Below are positions 9,823-20,252 of a stretch of DNA of 39,605 nt, one piece after another. This DNA is from an uncultured bacterium (GTDB lineage Bacteria; Patescibacteriota; Gracilibacteria; Absconditabacterales; Absconditicoccaceae): the NCBI GenBank assembly GCA_903918675.1, contig CAIXFE010000041.1, forward strand, positions 1-39,605, given 5' to 3'. The number at the start of each line of letters is the position of its first letter. Positions within the stretch are counted from its first letter, which is position 1. The position numbers and the translations under genes are program-made. The notes under the pieces are model-generated. The model ran no database searches, was not told the origin of the DNA, and worked only from the letters and a program-made list of their open reading frames with translations.

Positions 9823-10698
9823 ATGTCTCTTGCATTGATCGGAATCTTATGCGCTATTTGATCTCTTTTTTCTCGATGAATAGGCGATTTTTTGATTCAA
9901 AGATCTTCTAGAAAGATAGGCGATTGGGAGACATTACTCGTCGTTTCTTTATCGGCAACTATCCTTCTGTTCCCCTTCATTTTTCATGATCTTCCTCTGA
10001 TCTTTATTCCTCAGAATATCGTTATCTTGTCTGCAGTAGCAGCTATCTTTTTGATCATGTCCTTGCTTAATTTTGAATCGCTCAAGAGGGGAAAGATATC
10101 TGTAGTAGAACCAATCTTTACCTTGGAAGTGCCTGTGGCTATTTTTTTATCATTTACTTTCCTGCACGAGACGATTTCTCTGCAGCAAGCTGTTTTGATT
10201 ATCGTTGTGATGAGCTGACTCATTCTCATCTCTCTCAAGCCGCATCATCTCAATAAACGTTCTTGGTTGGAAGCTTGAGTCCTATTAGCATTTGCTGCTG
10301 CAATCTTTGAATGAGCTTCTAACTTTATTGTAGGATTTTCTTCTAGAATCAACGACCCTTTGCTGACCATCTGGATATTAAGTATCGTGAGCACTATAAT
10401 TTCTCTAATCTATCTCATGAGATATCATACCTTCAAATCTTTGCGAGATACAATTTCTTTACACAAAAAATTGCTCACCTGGCTGAGCATCTTGGATAAT
10501 GCAGGATGGATCTTTTTCGCATTTGCTGTCACTATGGTCCCTATCGCTATTGCTACGCCGTTATCAGAAGGATACATTGCGTTGGCCTCTTTATTGGGAT
10601 TATTAATTAATAAAGAAAAATTACGCCCTTATCAGAAGATATGATTTATTCTGGCACTTCTAGCTGCTGGAGTGCTTGCATTTATGTCTAGAGGATAG
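9823..10698 (+). CDS. EamA/DMT-family membrane transporter (291 aa)
   Basis: The 291 residues form about ten hydrophobic helices in two five-helix halves, the EamA (DMT superfamily) layout of small-molecule exporters. Visible segments include MSLALIGILCAIGSLFSRG, LVVSLSATILLFPFIF, ILSAVAAIFLIMSLLNFESL, ISVVEPIFTLEVPVAIFLSF, a second-half start VLLAFAAAIFEGASNFIVGF, and a terminal FILALLAAGVLAF. The first-half motif KRGKISVVEPIFTLEVP and the second-half VPIAIATPLSEGYIALASLL are the typical helix-4/5 regions. Six or so in-frame TGA codons, several inside membrane helices, read as Gly. Start is ATG 9823; starts further in would lose the first helix. Substrate unknown. Confidence 0.85.
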
Positions 10699-10711
10699 CC
10701 CCATTAAATAC

Positions 10712-10830
10712 CCTCTTTACTGAAAGAGGGGGAACCACGAAGTGGTGGGAGATTTATTTTAGAAAAATTCCCCGGCCTTCGTCCACCCCCCTGCCTACCG
10801 GCAGGCAGGCTTTCCTTAAAGGGGGGACAC
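10712..10830. repeat. Palindrome-rich intergenic element
   Basis: Contains several nested hairpins: CCTCTTT...AAAGAGG (about 10714-10731), CCACGAAGTGG (about 10735-10745), GCCTACCGGCAGGC (about 10793-10806), and a terminal CCTTTAAGG-like arm (ttccttaaagggggg) complementary to the first part. Elements of similar character occur at 15838-15905 and 19250-19395. It sits between the converging EamA gene and the 153-aa gene and may also end transcription. Confidence 0.6.
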
Positions 10831-10832
10831 AA

Positions 10833-11294
10833 TTATTCTATCTGAGAATATTTAGGAAAATAGGTATATACAATCTTGTAGAAAGAATCGATGACTTTAT
10901 CCAATCATTTTTCTTGCTTGAGCATTTTATCTGTGAGGATGCCTTCCAGTTTAAACATCTCTTGTTCGACTTGTTTGCCTACGGTTTGAAATTTTTCTGG
11001 ATCGTTTGCAGGATTCTCATTGAGATTTCTAAACGCCCAAAACAAGTCCGTGTATGCTTCGAAAAATCTCTTGAATAACTGACCGCCCTTGGTTTTGGTC
11101 AGACCTTCTATCTTTTCTATCATATATTCATTGATCATCCCTCTGATTTCGTCCTTCTGCTGTTGATCTACATGAGCAAAGATATTGCCATAGACAGGAT
11201 GCTCCAGGAGATCGGAGAAATACGGAACGTATGCTTTTTGTCCTTCTAGATTTGTGATGATATTGAGGATCTGGCCTTTCTCTTGCTGGTTCAT
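10833..11294 (-). CDS. Hypothetical protein, 153 aa
   Basis: Not recognised. Starts MNQQEKGQILNIITNLEG, ends KYSQIE then TAA (10833-10835), with a single TGA-Gly late in the frame. The sequence is almost wholly helical and charged, without signal peptide or membrane segment, and is about one third acidic or basic residues, as in small helical-bundle proteins. It lies 51 bp downstream of the 88-aa membrane protein gene on the same strand, so the two are probably co-transcribed. Continuous coding and family-like composition make it a credible gene; function is open. Confidence 0.7.
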
Positions 11295-11345
11295 GGCAGG
11301 ATTAAAATATTAAAAAAATAAAAGATTGAAAGATTCGTGGATGGA

Positions 11346-11612
11346 TTATTTTCTATGTTTGAGCCATATCTTTTTGAACAAATCGAATCACAGTGTAGAC
11401 AGGATGAATGCTATTGTCGGGACTAGCGCATTGAGGAATGGTCTGGTAAGTTTGGCTGCGAAGAAAAATAATACGATCACGATATATGTCAGACAGGCAA
11501 TCAGAATTTTTCTCGTCCGACTCGTCTCTCGTGCTTTGTTCAACTCTACGCGTTGGTTTCTGGCTTGGATCTTTTCCACAGCGTTCTCGAGATCTTCTAT
11601 GGATGGACTCAT
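11346..11612 (-). CDS. Small two-helix membrane protein, 88 aa
   Basis: Starts MSPSIEDLENAVEKIQARN, a charged amphipathic N-terminal helix, followed by two hydrophobic helices (ILIACLTYIVIVLFFFAA and FLNALVPTIAFILSTLGF) and a basic tail FKKIWLKHRK ending in TAA 11346-11348. One TGA is Gly in the second helix turn. Longer upstream starts exist but run through an 8-bp tandem repeat and are unlikely. The layout of a cytoplasmic coiled N-terminus and a helical hairpin is common in small CPR membrane proteins; I cannot name a family. Confidence 0.7.
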
Positions 11613-11619
11613 GGTCGGA

Positions 11620-11675
11620 GTGATAAAATGATAAAGTGATAAAGTGATGAAGTGATGAAGTGATGAAATAATAAA
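11620..11675. repeat. Seven tandem 8-bp repeats directly upstream of the 88-aa gene
   Basis: Units are gtgataaa, atgataaa, gtgataaa, three times gtgatgaa, then ataataaa. The array begins 8 bp upstream of the start codon at 11612, so it occupies the ribosome-binding and leader region. Between 11676 and 11763 aaagg-type repeats and a complementary cctttc-type arm follow around GGGAAATTTCC. Confidence 0.8.
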
Positions 11676-11900
11676 GTGTTGGATACAAAGGTAGAAAAGG
11701 TGCAAAGGAAGTAAAGGGAAATTTCCTTTCAAACCTTTATCCCTTTCAGTCCTTTCTGCCTACTCGATATAACGAAATAAAACCCTCATGGGAGAGGATT
11801 CTTAACTGATGAGTGTATAACGATTTCTTTGGGTGATTGCAATGGATTCTGATTTGAGTTTTATGATGATTTGTTAACTGTTCTTTCTTTCCATATTCTA

Positions 11901-11930
11901 TTGACTTCCCCTTATATATTTTTATATATT
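11901..11930 (+). promoter_or_regulatory. Sigma-70-type promoter before the 471-aa gene
   Basis: TTGACT (11901-11906) and TATATT (11925-11930) are separated by 18 bp and lie 31 bp before the start at 11962. The area is AT-rich, so chance matches are possible. The rest of 11764-11961 shows nothing else. Confidence 0.5.
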
Positions 11931-11961
11931 ATGCGTTTTATGACCCTTAACCTATCGAAAT

Positions 11962-13377
11962 ATGACAGAAAAAGTGAATAACGATATTCCTCGTTGTAAG
12001 GATATTTGAGATCTACTTAAGTCTGGTCCAGTAAAAAATGCGATGTGTTCCACGCGTAATGATTTGGGTTTATCATCGAATGATTTTGATTTTGATGTGA
12101 TATTGAAACACGTATCAGAGTGATTTACTGATGGGATTGATTGATTCTTGGATAAGATCCTACGTGATGATCAGAATTTTGAATTATTTATGAAGAATGT
12201 GAGAGTTGAATTTGAAAAGATATATGTGGGTCTTCCTGCTGAGATCAAAGAAAGAGACTGATATAAAAAAATGGTAGAGCAACAGATTCAGATTTTTGTT
12301 GCTTGATTTAGAGCGTTGAGATACCAATACAGAGATAGTCGAACTCGTATAGATGTGAATCAGAATTTACATGCCATACTGAAGCAGGATCAGAATGCGT
12401 CTCATGAGACAGATGTTCTGGATTATCAGAGTTTTCTTCTGAAGGAAGGATTCCCTTCTTCTGATTTGGAAAATGAATTTATTTTGGAATGTGATATGGA
12501 CTATGCCAACTCTGTGATGCATAAATTATGATTCCTATGAGTCAGGACTCAGATGGGGTGGCATTATATCGATAAAACTGGGAAGATATTGAAGAATAAT
12601 TATGATGATGTTATAATCCGCGTTAAGAAGGAAGTTCAATTTAATGGCAAAACATATTATGAAGTTATCGGAGGAAAGATGTGATCTCACTACATAGATT
12701 TTGATCAGAATGCTTTGATAAAGTATCCTTCTAATAATACCACTATATTAACCGAAGTTACAGACGAATATAAGGAGATTGCATGATCGAAATATAAGAT
12801 GGCTTCTTATAAGGATTTTAGTGGCCCAGAGATAAACATAGCAAATTCAACTGATGAGAACCAATGTTTTTTGAAAGAAGATGGTGAGGTCTTTGAAATC
12901 GGCAGTATAGTAAATGCTATTGAAGAAATTGAAGATGCTCCATTTTATAAACTTACTAGAGCAGTAGGTGGAGATATCTATTTGGATGATGCGGGGAATC
13001 CACTTGTTGATGATGAGAAGGCTTCTCTAAAGTATGAAGGTGAATTAGAATGTAGTACTGATGATATACTCCTTTACAAATTTATCGAATGATCATGAGC
13101 TATTCTTATTTTTGATTTTAAAAATCATAGATTCCTCAAAGATGAACGTGGTAATGAAGTTCATGACGTTTCGGAGGTGCTAGAATTGGAATGAGATTTT
13201 TGGTTGAAGGGGGACTGCTTTATAAGACATAGTGATGGAAAGGAACTGCGAACAAACCAGTGAGAAAGTATCCAAACTATTGAGGAAAACAAACACAAGA
13301 AGTTGATATTTAAAGACCGTTTTGGGAATATTTATAAACGTGAGGATTTAGTCTTTTGATTTTCTTCTAAAAAATAA
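11962..13377 (+). CDS. Hypothetical protein, 471 aa, UGA-rich
   Basis: I do not recognise this protein. It runs from ATG 11962 to TAA 13375-13377 with 14 in-frame TGA codons read as Gly, so it is invisible under the standard code. The first 180 residues are helical and charged. From about 190 on, beta-type segments recur with Asp/Gly turns, such as WHYIDKTGKILKNNYDD, YIDFDQNALIKYPSNN, DIYLDDAGNPLVDDEKAS and FKNHRFLKDERGNEV. They look like loosely repeated units reminiscent of WG-type or other beta repeats, but no consensus is clear. No signal peptide or membrane helix is seen, so it is probably cytoplasmic. It converges with recJ, the stops being 15 bp apart. Confidence 0.7.
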
Positions 13378-13392
13378 TGTTTATATGTGAAC

Positions 13393-15057
13393 TTATACCA
13401 TCTCTGATCCATCAATAAAATACCCTCAATTGTACGTATCTTTCTTGATCTTTCAGATCACAGTGAATTGTGGTCTTTGACTGGTGATGAGATTTTCGGC
13501 TTCTAATCATTTTCCTCGAAACATGGTAGTCAATTTGTGGTCGCCGAAGAGACCGTGAATTTTGAGATGAGACTTGCCATTGGTTCAGACTTTCTCTACT
13601 TTGAGGATCTGGATATCCTCGATCAGGAAAACGGGTTCAGGATTCCCTTCTCCGAAAGGGGCGAGTTGCTGAAGTTTGCTGAGTACTTCATTGTCCCATT
13701 CATGGGTATAGATTTTGGTGTCTACTTTTGTAGTCTTGATAAGGTCGCTTTCTTGGATGCATGCAGTGCAATGATCTTGAAATCTTTGGATCAATTTATC
13801 TAAATTTTCCAACTTGACGGCCAGTCATCATGCCCCTTTGTGTCATCAGAATCTTTCCAGCAAATCGCTGGCCGTCGTGATCATCTCGATGACATTGAAA
13901 TAATCGGGGCCTCTGAGCGAAGCGATACCGAGTCATTTCTCTTGATTGATCTTCAAGACCATACACGGTTTCGTATATTTTTCTGTCAATCTACCTGCGA
14001 CGATCCCGACAATTCATTCGTGAAAAGACTCATCCGCCGCGATCAGGATCTTCTCGTCCAAACACACCAGCTCTTCTGCCTTCTTCAATGCTGCTTCCTG
14101 GAGCTTCTTCCTTTCCGTGTTCGTTTCTTCTATTTTATCCAGATGCTCCACTTGTTTGTCTCCAGAGTAGAGGAGTGCTTTGAGACTATCATAGGGTGAA
14201 TTGATCCTGCCGCTGGCATTGATTCTAGGACCGATCACAAACCCGATATGGAAGGTATCTACATTGTCTTTGATATTCAGGTATTTTAGAAATCATTTGA
14301 GTGAGGTAGGGAGATGCTCGTGGTGTTTATTGATGAGTTCTAGTCCTCTTTTGACGATGACTCTATTTTCATCTACGAGGGGGACGACGTCTGCGACAGT
14401 CCCGATAGCAACGACAGGCAGAAAGTAGTTGAAAATCTGATTTTTCTTTTCTTTGATAAAGGTAGATCTCTCTGTCAGTGCACAGATCATCTTAAACGCT
14501 ACTCCGACACCGGCAAGATATTTGAATGGATAGTCTGGAGAAATCAGTGGTGTGATGACAGCAAATGCAGGAGGAATTTTTTCCCCATGCTGATGATGAT
14601 CAGTGATAATGATGTCGATTCACTGTTCTTTTGCGTATTCGGCTTCTTGGACGGTAGAGATCCCATTGTCCACGGTAATGATCAGGCTCACCTTTTTAGA
14701 CTTGATATCATCGATATGTTTTTTCTTGATCCCATAGCCATCTTCGATTCTGTCGGGATATTGGATACTGATATGTTTGTAGTTTAAAAATTTTATAAAA
14801 AATCTGTAGAGGATATAACTGGACGTGATCCCATCTACATCATAATCTCAGAAGATCATAATCTTTTCATCGGCCTTGATCGCCTGGATGATCCTCTGGA
14901 CGGATTTCTCCATATCATGGAGGAGAAATGGGTCTCATCGATAGGTAGAAAATTTTGGATCCAAAAAAGAGTCGATATTATCATCGATTCATCTCACTTT
15001 GAAGAGTCTAGTCAAAAGATCTTCCTTGGGGTTGTCATAAATCAACTTGAAGTTCAT
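13393..15057 (-). CDS. recJ: Single-stranded-DNA exonuclease RecJ (554 aa)
   Basis: A 5'-3' single-strand DNA exonuclease of the DHH family used in recombination and mismatch repair. Family motifs appear in order: IMIFGDYDVDGITSSYILYR (DHH motif I), a VDNGIST block, IIITDHHQHGEKIPPAFAVI, YPFKYLAGVGVAFKM, AIGTVADVVPLVDENR, GPRINASGRI, then the DHHA1 part HEGIVGIVAGRLTEKY and LERFGGHKGAGGLAVK, and the C-terminal OB-like region with LAPFGEGNPEPVF. The Gly in FGDYDVDG, the HEGIVG Gly and two in GGHKGAGG are TGA. Length 554 is near the usual 570-580. Start MNFKLIYDNPKED at 15057 aligns with the family N-terminus. No cofactor-binding residue is missing as far as I can read. Confidence 0.96.
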
Positions 15058-15110
15058 ATGGTTATATTGTGGAGATTGAAACAAGTGGAAGGATTGAGGG
15101 AATTGTTATT

Positions 15111-15190
15111 GTGTATTGGTATATTGGTGTATTGGTGTATTGGGGTGGCTCATTTCACCTCCCAATAACTAATGACCAATAACTAATAAC
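15111..15190. repeat. 8-bp tandem repeats plus complementary arm upstream of recJ
   Basis: Four units gtgtattg, gtatattg, gtgtattg, gtgtattg (15111-15142) are followed by ggggtggctcatttcacc and an arm of two 14-bp units beginning caataacta. The layout and much of the sequence match the element at 1835-1930, which is also upstream of a minus-strand gene start. Confidence 0.8.
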
Positions 15191-15282
15191 GATTGAACTA
15201 TCTCTTTCAATGAGATTATAAATTTCTTTCTATTGATTGCAATAACACAAAAATAAAAATCACTGAAGGAAATACTTTGGGA

Positions 15283-15355
15283 GGGTTGAAAGGTTAAAAG
15301 GTGGAAAGGTGGAAAGGTGAGGGAATTGTCTTTGCGAGCAAGGCGAAGCAATCCA
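15283..15355. repeat. Degenerate ggaaaggt tandem repeats with a REP-like tail
   Basis: Units gttgaaag, gttaaaag, gtggaaag, gtggaaag run from about 15287 to 15318, followed by attgtctttgcgagcaagg and cgaagcaatcc, a palindromic REP-like motif (gattgcttcg-type). Nothing coding is seen between 15191 and 15380. Confidence 0.6.
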
Positions 15356-15380
15356 TGTTAGATCAGTGATTTAGATCTAG

Positions 15381-15413
15381 ATAAAACGAAAAACTGGTGG
15401 AAATACCAGCCAG
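15381..15413 (-). terminator. Intrinsic terminator of the candidate RNA
   Basis: Read on the minus strand, CTGG-CTGGTATTTCCACCAG (15394-15413) forms a stem-loop and is followed by TTTTTCGTTTT (15383-15393). Confidence 0.65.
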
Positions 15414-15697
15414 TTCTCTATGTGCGCTCTTAGTGCTTTATTGATGTATTGTCTTGGTGAATATATGAGAGATTGATTAATTCTTATGGAGAGAGCGTCA
15501 AGATAGGCTTTATACAGCCTATATAAATAAACAACCGTGCTGTCTATTGGTATAGATTATATAGAACTTGACGCTCTTCCGGGTTCCATACAGTCTTATG
15601 GGGTATAAGACTTATATAGAGTTTAAGGAGGAAATACCTCCAACACAGTCACCTAAACAAAGGATGTAGTGAATCCATGCGTTAAGTATCCATGTTG
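15381..15697 (-). ncRNA. Candidate structured non-coding RNA of about 315 nt, class unknown
   Basis: On the minus strand a good promoter (15703-15730) and an intrinsic terminator (15381-15413) bracket about 315 nt with no credible reading frame but many stems. An outer CCAACA...TGTTGG stem spans the 5' part; GGAGGTATTTCCTCC and AGTCTTA...TAAGACT are compact hairpins; GAGCGTCAAG and CTTGACGCTC make a 10-bp stem enclosing at least two smaller hairpins (TAGGCT...AGCCTA). I tested it by eye against tmRNA, SRP RNA, 6S and RNase P features and found no tRNA-like end, tag frame, GGAAGCAG-type SRP loop or P4 motif. RNase P RNA is already present at 19835. It could be a divergent tmRNA or 6S RNA, or a new class. 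Confidence 0.5.
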
Positions 15698-15702
15698 GTT
15701 TA

Positions 15703-15730
15703 ATTATACTCCTGGATTGTTTTTTTGCAA
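15703..15730 (-). promoter_or_regulatory. Strong sigma-70-type promoter for the candidate RNA
   Basis: On the minus strand TTGCAA (15725-15730) and a perfect TATAAT (15703-15708) are 16 bp apart. Just upstream, CCCCTGCGGGGTTTTCTTT (about 15731-15748) is a terminator-like hairpin and T-tract on the same strand that would insulate it. A near-identical promoter (TTGCAA, TATACA) drives the nucleotidyltransferase gene at 38591-38619. Confidence 0.65.
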
Positions 15731-15837
15731 AGAAAACCCCGCAGGGGCTGGATTTGGACGGTATTTTGGATTGACTTTTTTGTAAAGTGGTGTCTGTGGG
15801 TGTTTAGATCGAGTTCGAGTGATAACTGATGGTTAGC

Positions 15838-15905
15838 TTGCCTCACCCCCCGACCCCTTTATCCTGTAAAGGGCTCTCCAATACTTAGAGAGGGGAGTGA
15901 AGGCC
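15838..15905. repeat. Palindrome-rich intergenic element
   Basis: Contains cctcaccccccgacccctt, CCTTTatcctgtAAAGG and a pairing ctctcc...agagaggggagtgaagg arm. It resembles the elements at 10712-10830 and 19250-19395 in composition and layout. Other than this and the promoter at 16004, nothing is seen between 15750 and 16094. Confidence 0.5.
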
Positions 15906-16003
15906 TAAGTTTCTCTCAAACTCTCAAATCTATCCACATGAGCTAATCTTAGGCGAGGGTAATTATATAAGTGTTTACTCGATTTGGAAAAGTGCCTCGC
16001 GGT

Positions 16004-16033
16004 TTGACCATTATCTCTATTGATATCTATTAT
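16004..16033 (+). promoter_or_regulatory. Possible promoter of the sigma-like gene
   Basis: TTGACC (16004-16009) and TATTAT (16028-16033) with an 18-bp spacer, about 60 bp before the chosen start at 16095. Tandem tctattgatatctattat-type repeats overlap the -10 region. Confidence 0.4.
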
Positions 16034-16094
16034 CTATTGATATTTCTTTGTAAATAACTATTAATTGCCCTGTGTTTATTTTTTTATGTGCATT

Positions 16095-17849
16095 ATGAAG
16101 GAACAAAGTTCTGATTCTCAGAATTCTGGTAACTTAAAAATGGAAGTACAAGATATGACAGAAAACTTTCGCGAGATTATCGGTCTTCTAAAGGGTTTTG
16201 GTGTTCAGAAATATTTTATTCTCAAACAGATCAAATCTTTTTTGAAAGAATTTATGGGAGCTAAATCTACGATTGATATTCTAAATACCTATGCGGTTTT
16301 GGGTGCAGAAAATCAAAAGAAATTACTTTCCTTTATCAATATGATATTAAAAGACGAATATGGGAAGGTTAATGTTCCATGTGTTATAAAATTTGGAGAG
16401 GATGTTTTCTGACGTACTTTGGCTAGGGAACTAGCGGATAATGTCATTATGTGATATGCAGAAGGAAAATCTCTTATGACCATCATATCAGAAAATCAAT
16501 TTGGAGAATCCCCATCAGAGATACGATATTCTCGTTTGGGCATGATTTCCGAATATGTCGTTAAGGATATGCCTGGTTCTCCCAATCTCAGACAAACATT
16601 GATAGACGCACTTAGAGATGCTTTAAGACAAAATATCCCCCCCGTAGTTGATGCTAAGTGACTTCTAAATATGACTAATGCAAGGGAGAGATTGGTCGTA
16701 AAAGATAAGCTTTCAAATAAGGTTATCATGAGCTATCATAATATGGTAACACTATTTTTTGGCTGACATTTTCGTCATACCAGCAATTATGAAGAAGTAA
16801 AATTGATGATGGCAGAGATGCTTTGGCCTGAGGATGAATTAATTCAAAAATCTTCGAACAACACAGAGTTGACCAGTGCATTAGTTGTTGTTACTCAACA
16901 AAGAGATGATATTCTCACTTGTTTAAGGGGTGTGATCTCATCACATTCCATTGATAAGATTCCTTCGAATTTACTCTCAAAGAAACTAAAAGAATCTTGT
17001 GATGCCCTATCCCTATATATATCGGCAATGATTGGGAACGAGCAATTAGCTAAGGATTTGTCTTTGGAGGTTTTTTTCAATGCATGGATAGATTTTAAGA
17101 TGTCCCCATGATATTCATCTTTTGATGATATGGTGAAACTTATACATGGGTGGCTGATCGATTACTTTAAAAAGGGAAAGAAAGATATAAAGAAATCCTC
17201 CATCATTAATAATATTGATCCCTCTTTATTTAAAAAATTGCCAGATATTTCTGTACAGGATATTTGTGACACCATGGATTCTTGTGTGGCGCCGATCGTA
17301 TATGGTTTATGAGATGCACAATGGAAGGCGTGGACCCTACATATCAATGGATTGCCTTTTGATTCTGCAGGACAGGTAATCGATAGTACATATGGTGCTG
17401 TAGCGTCGAGTTTTTCCCTTGCTAAGAGTCATATATTAGAGTGACTAAGACTTATTGTGGGAGAAAAGATGGAGATCACGGGACTTGTTAAAAAAAACGA
17501 AATCATAGAAGTTTCAGATGTTGATCCTAACGCTGAGATTGCTATCCGTAAGATTAATGAGCATCTTGAATATTTCAATAATAATATTTTTTATAAAGAG
17601 TATTTCCCTCTTATTTGAAACTGAACTGGATTAGAATGATGTTTTGCCACTGCTATAAAAAATGGTATTTTATCCGCAGCTCCTGACTCATTAGAATCTC
17701 TCATGAGTAATATAGTAAGGAAACTTGAAATGTATTGCGGGGAAGCCAGTCATACACCTGTTCAGGAATTTTTATCTATGGGGAAATATTGTGATTGTTT
17801 ATATAAGTTTCTCCTTCAAATCAAAAAGGTCATCCCTTTTCCCGACTAA
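16095..17849 (+). CDS. 584-aa protein with an ECF-sigma-like core
   Basis: Probably a divergent transcription factor. Residues about 300-360 resemble sigma-70 region 2 of ECF factors: LYISAMIGNEQLAKDLSLEV, FFNAWIDF, then LIHGWLIDYFKKGKKD, which matches the usual IARNLAIDYLRRRKR helix. Residues about 407-455 resemble region 4: DAQWKAWTLHINGLPFDSAG, STYGAVASSFSLAKSHILEG, a helix-turn-helix like EIAEILGISVGTVKSRL. Around this core lie a 300-residue N-terminal region of unknown fold and a 120-residue C-terminal region, far longer than normal ECF factors (about 180). Nine or more TGA codons are Gly. ATG 16086 is an alternative start. The gene converges with gdhA, the two stops being one base apart. 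The sigma resemblance is by eye; DNA or core-polymerase binding is unproven. Confidence 0.7.
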
Positions 17850-17850
17850 T

Positions 17851-19182
<1,332 letters not shown>

Positions 19183-19192
19183 TTGAAAGGTA

Positions 19193-19395
19193 ATTAAGAA
19201 TTAAAAATTAAGGATTAAGGATTAAGAATTTTGGTTTCTTACTTATTCTGTCCTCCTTTTTAAAGGAGGTGGCGAGCCTGTCCGCCGTGGCGGGCGAAGG
19301 CGAGACGGAGGATCTTTTTGCAGAGAAAATCCCTCTGCCTTCGACTTCTCCCTTTGCCCCGCCTGATGCAGGACTCCCTTCGGTCGCAAAGGGAG
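19193..19395. repeat. Tandem attaag repeats and a palindromic element upstream of gdhA
   Basis: Seven-bp units of the attaaga/attaagg type run from about 19193 to 19228. From 19250 to 19395 follows an element with TCCTCCTTTTTAAAGGAGG, cgccgtggcggg and several complementary GC arms, ending in ctttgccccgcc...ggtcgcaaaggg. It lies between gdhA and the DUF134 gene; no coding frame is convincing. Confidence 0.6.
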
Positions 19396-19404
19396 CCAGA
19401 TCAT

Positions 19405-19692
19405 TTATTTGCCTTGTTCTATACACACTTTTATATTTTTATTATTTATCAATGCATCAGCTATTTTCTTATGAGCGCTTTGTGCTATTCTACAGAAGGT
19501 AGATGCAGAGATTTTCATTTTTTTGGCTGCTTGAATCATGGAAAGTTTTTCATAATCAGATAATCTGATTGCTTCATATTCATCCAATCAGAGCTCGATA
19601 GTTTCCTTGCTTCATTTGTTGGACAATATCGGACCGAAAAGATGGCATACGGGTGTGCACTTGATATGTCTTTCTTTCTTGGTTCTGGGCAT
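19405..19692 (-). CDS. DUF134-family helix-turn-helix protein (95 aa)
   Basis: A small putative DNA-binding protein. Start MPRTKKERHIKCTPVCHLFG matches the DUF134 opening (MPRPKKxRxI...P), then ETIELGLDEYEAIRLSDYEK and the helix-turn-helix SMIQAAKKMKISASTFCRI, then AHKKIADALINNKNIKV. DUF134 proteins carry a sigma-region-4-like HTH and often a C-terminal metal-binding part; here the protein ends soon after the HTH with IEQGK and TAA. Two TGA codons are Gly (SNKGSK, ELGLDE). Cysteines in the N-terminal part (KCTPVCH) may bind a metal, which is inference. Regulatory targets are unknown. Confidence 0.85.
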
Positions 19693-19834
19693 GGAAGAAC
19701 GATGAAACGTTAAAGCGACTAAACGCTGTTGTTTAGTTTTATAACGAAATATATTTCACAATCAAGAGAAAATGAATTTACAAGAATTGATTGTAAATCA
19801 GTTGAAGTTTTTGAGTAATTCACTAAAAGGAGCA

Positions 19835-20170
19835 GGTCCAAATATGATATCGCTCTGTACCAACGGGGAGGAAAGTCCTGACACCGCAAATAGGTTAGCA
19901 TCTAACGGATGCTGGACCCCGACCCTTCGGGGCAAATGAAAGTGCCACAGAAACGTAAACTAATTTACTTCGGTAGATGAAAGATGCAACGTGGAGATGT
20001 CCGCCCTAGGCGGACTACTCTTTCTCAGTTAGGCAGATTGCCTTTCGAGTGGTAAACCATAACCGGTGCAAGCTTACTTTGGATTCGTCTGGAGGAAGTG
20101 CAATTCGCTAGCTCTAAGCTGGCATAGACATATGATATCTCAACACAGAATCAGGCTTATGATTTGGACG
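19835..20170 (+). ncRNA. rnpB: RNase P RNA
   Basis: The catalytic RNA that trims the 5' leader of pre-tRNAs. The universal block GAGGAAAGTCC is at 19868-19878, the CACAGAAAC block at about 19946-19954, and the 3' conserved ACACAGAATCAGGCTTA near 20140-20157. GTCCAAAT (19836-19843) pairs with ATTTGGAC (20162-20169) as the P1 end stem, which sets the borders. Additional stems such as gaccccgacccttcggggc and gtccgccctaggcggac are visible. Length about 335 nt. It precedes tRNA-Trp by 82 bp on the same strand; exact ends are estimates. Confidence 0.93.
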
Positions 20171-20182
20171 TATTAGTATTCA

Positions 20183-20240
20183 GAACGATTGAACGATGGA
20201 TATGTGTGATTTCAGCTATCGTTCCACACCCTATCGTTCC
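20183..20240. repeat. GAACGAT inverted repeats between rnpB and tRNA-Trp
   Basis: GAACGATTGAACGAT at about 20183 faces two copies of ATCGTTCC (about 20218-20225 and 20233-20240), so alternative hairpins can form between the two RNA genes. They may aid processing or be another of the degenerate repeats of this genome. Confidence 0.6.
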
Positions 20241-20252
20241 AACAATCTAAAA

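Noticed and set aside
10712-10830. CRISPR array
   Set aside because: Palindromes differ in sequence and spacing, and no spacers of equal length or cas genes are present.
11388-11732. Longer N-terminal extension of the 88-aa protein through the 8-bp repeats
   Set aside because: The extension encodes only low-complexity repeat residues; MSPSIEDL at 11612 is a natural start.
15381-15697. tmRNA gene
   Set aside because: No tRNA-like 3' part (T-arm, CCA), no Ala resume codon and tag frame ending in stop are found.
15731-15750. CCCCGCAGGGG hairpin as a terminator of a plus-strand gene
   Set aside because: The T-run lies on the minus side, no plus-strand gene ends here, and it abuts a minus-strand promoter; it is only mentioned as insulation.
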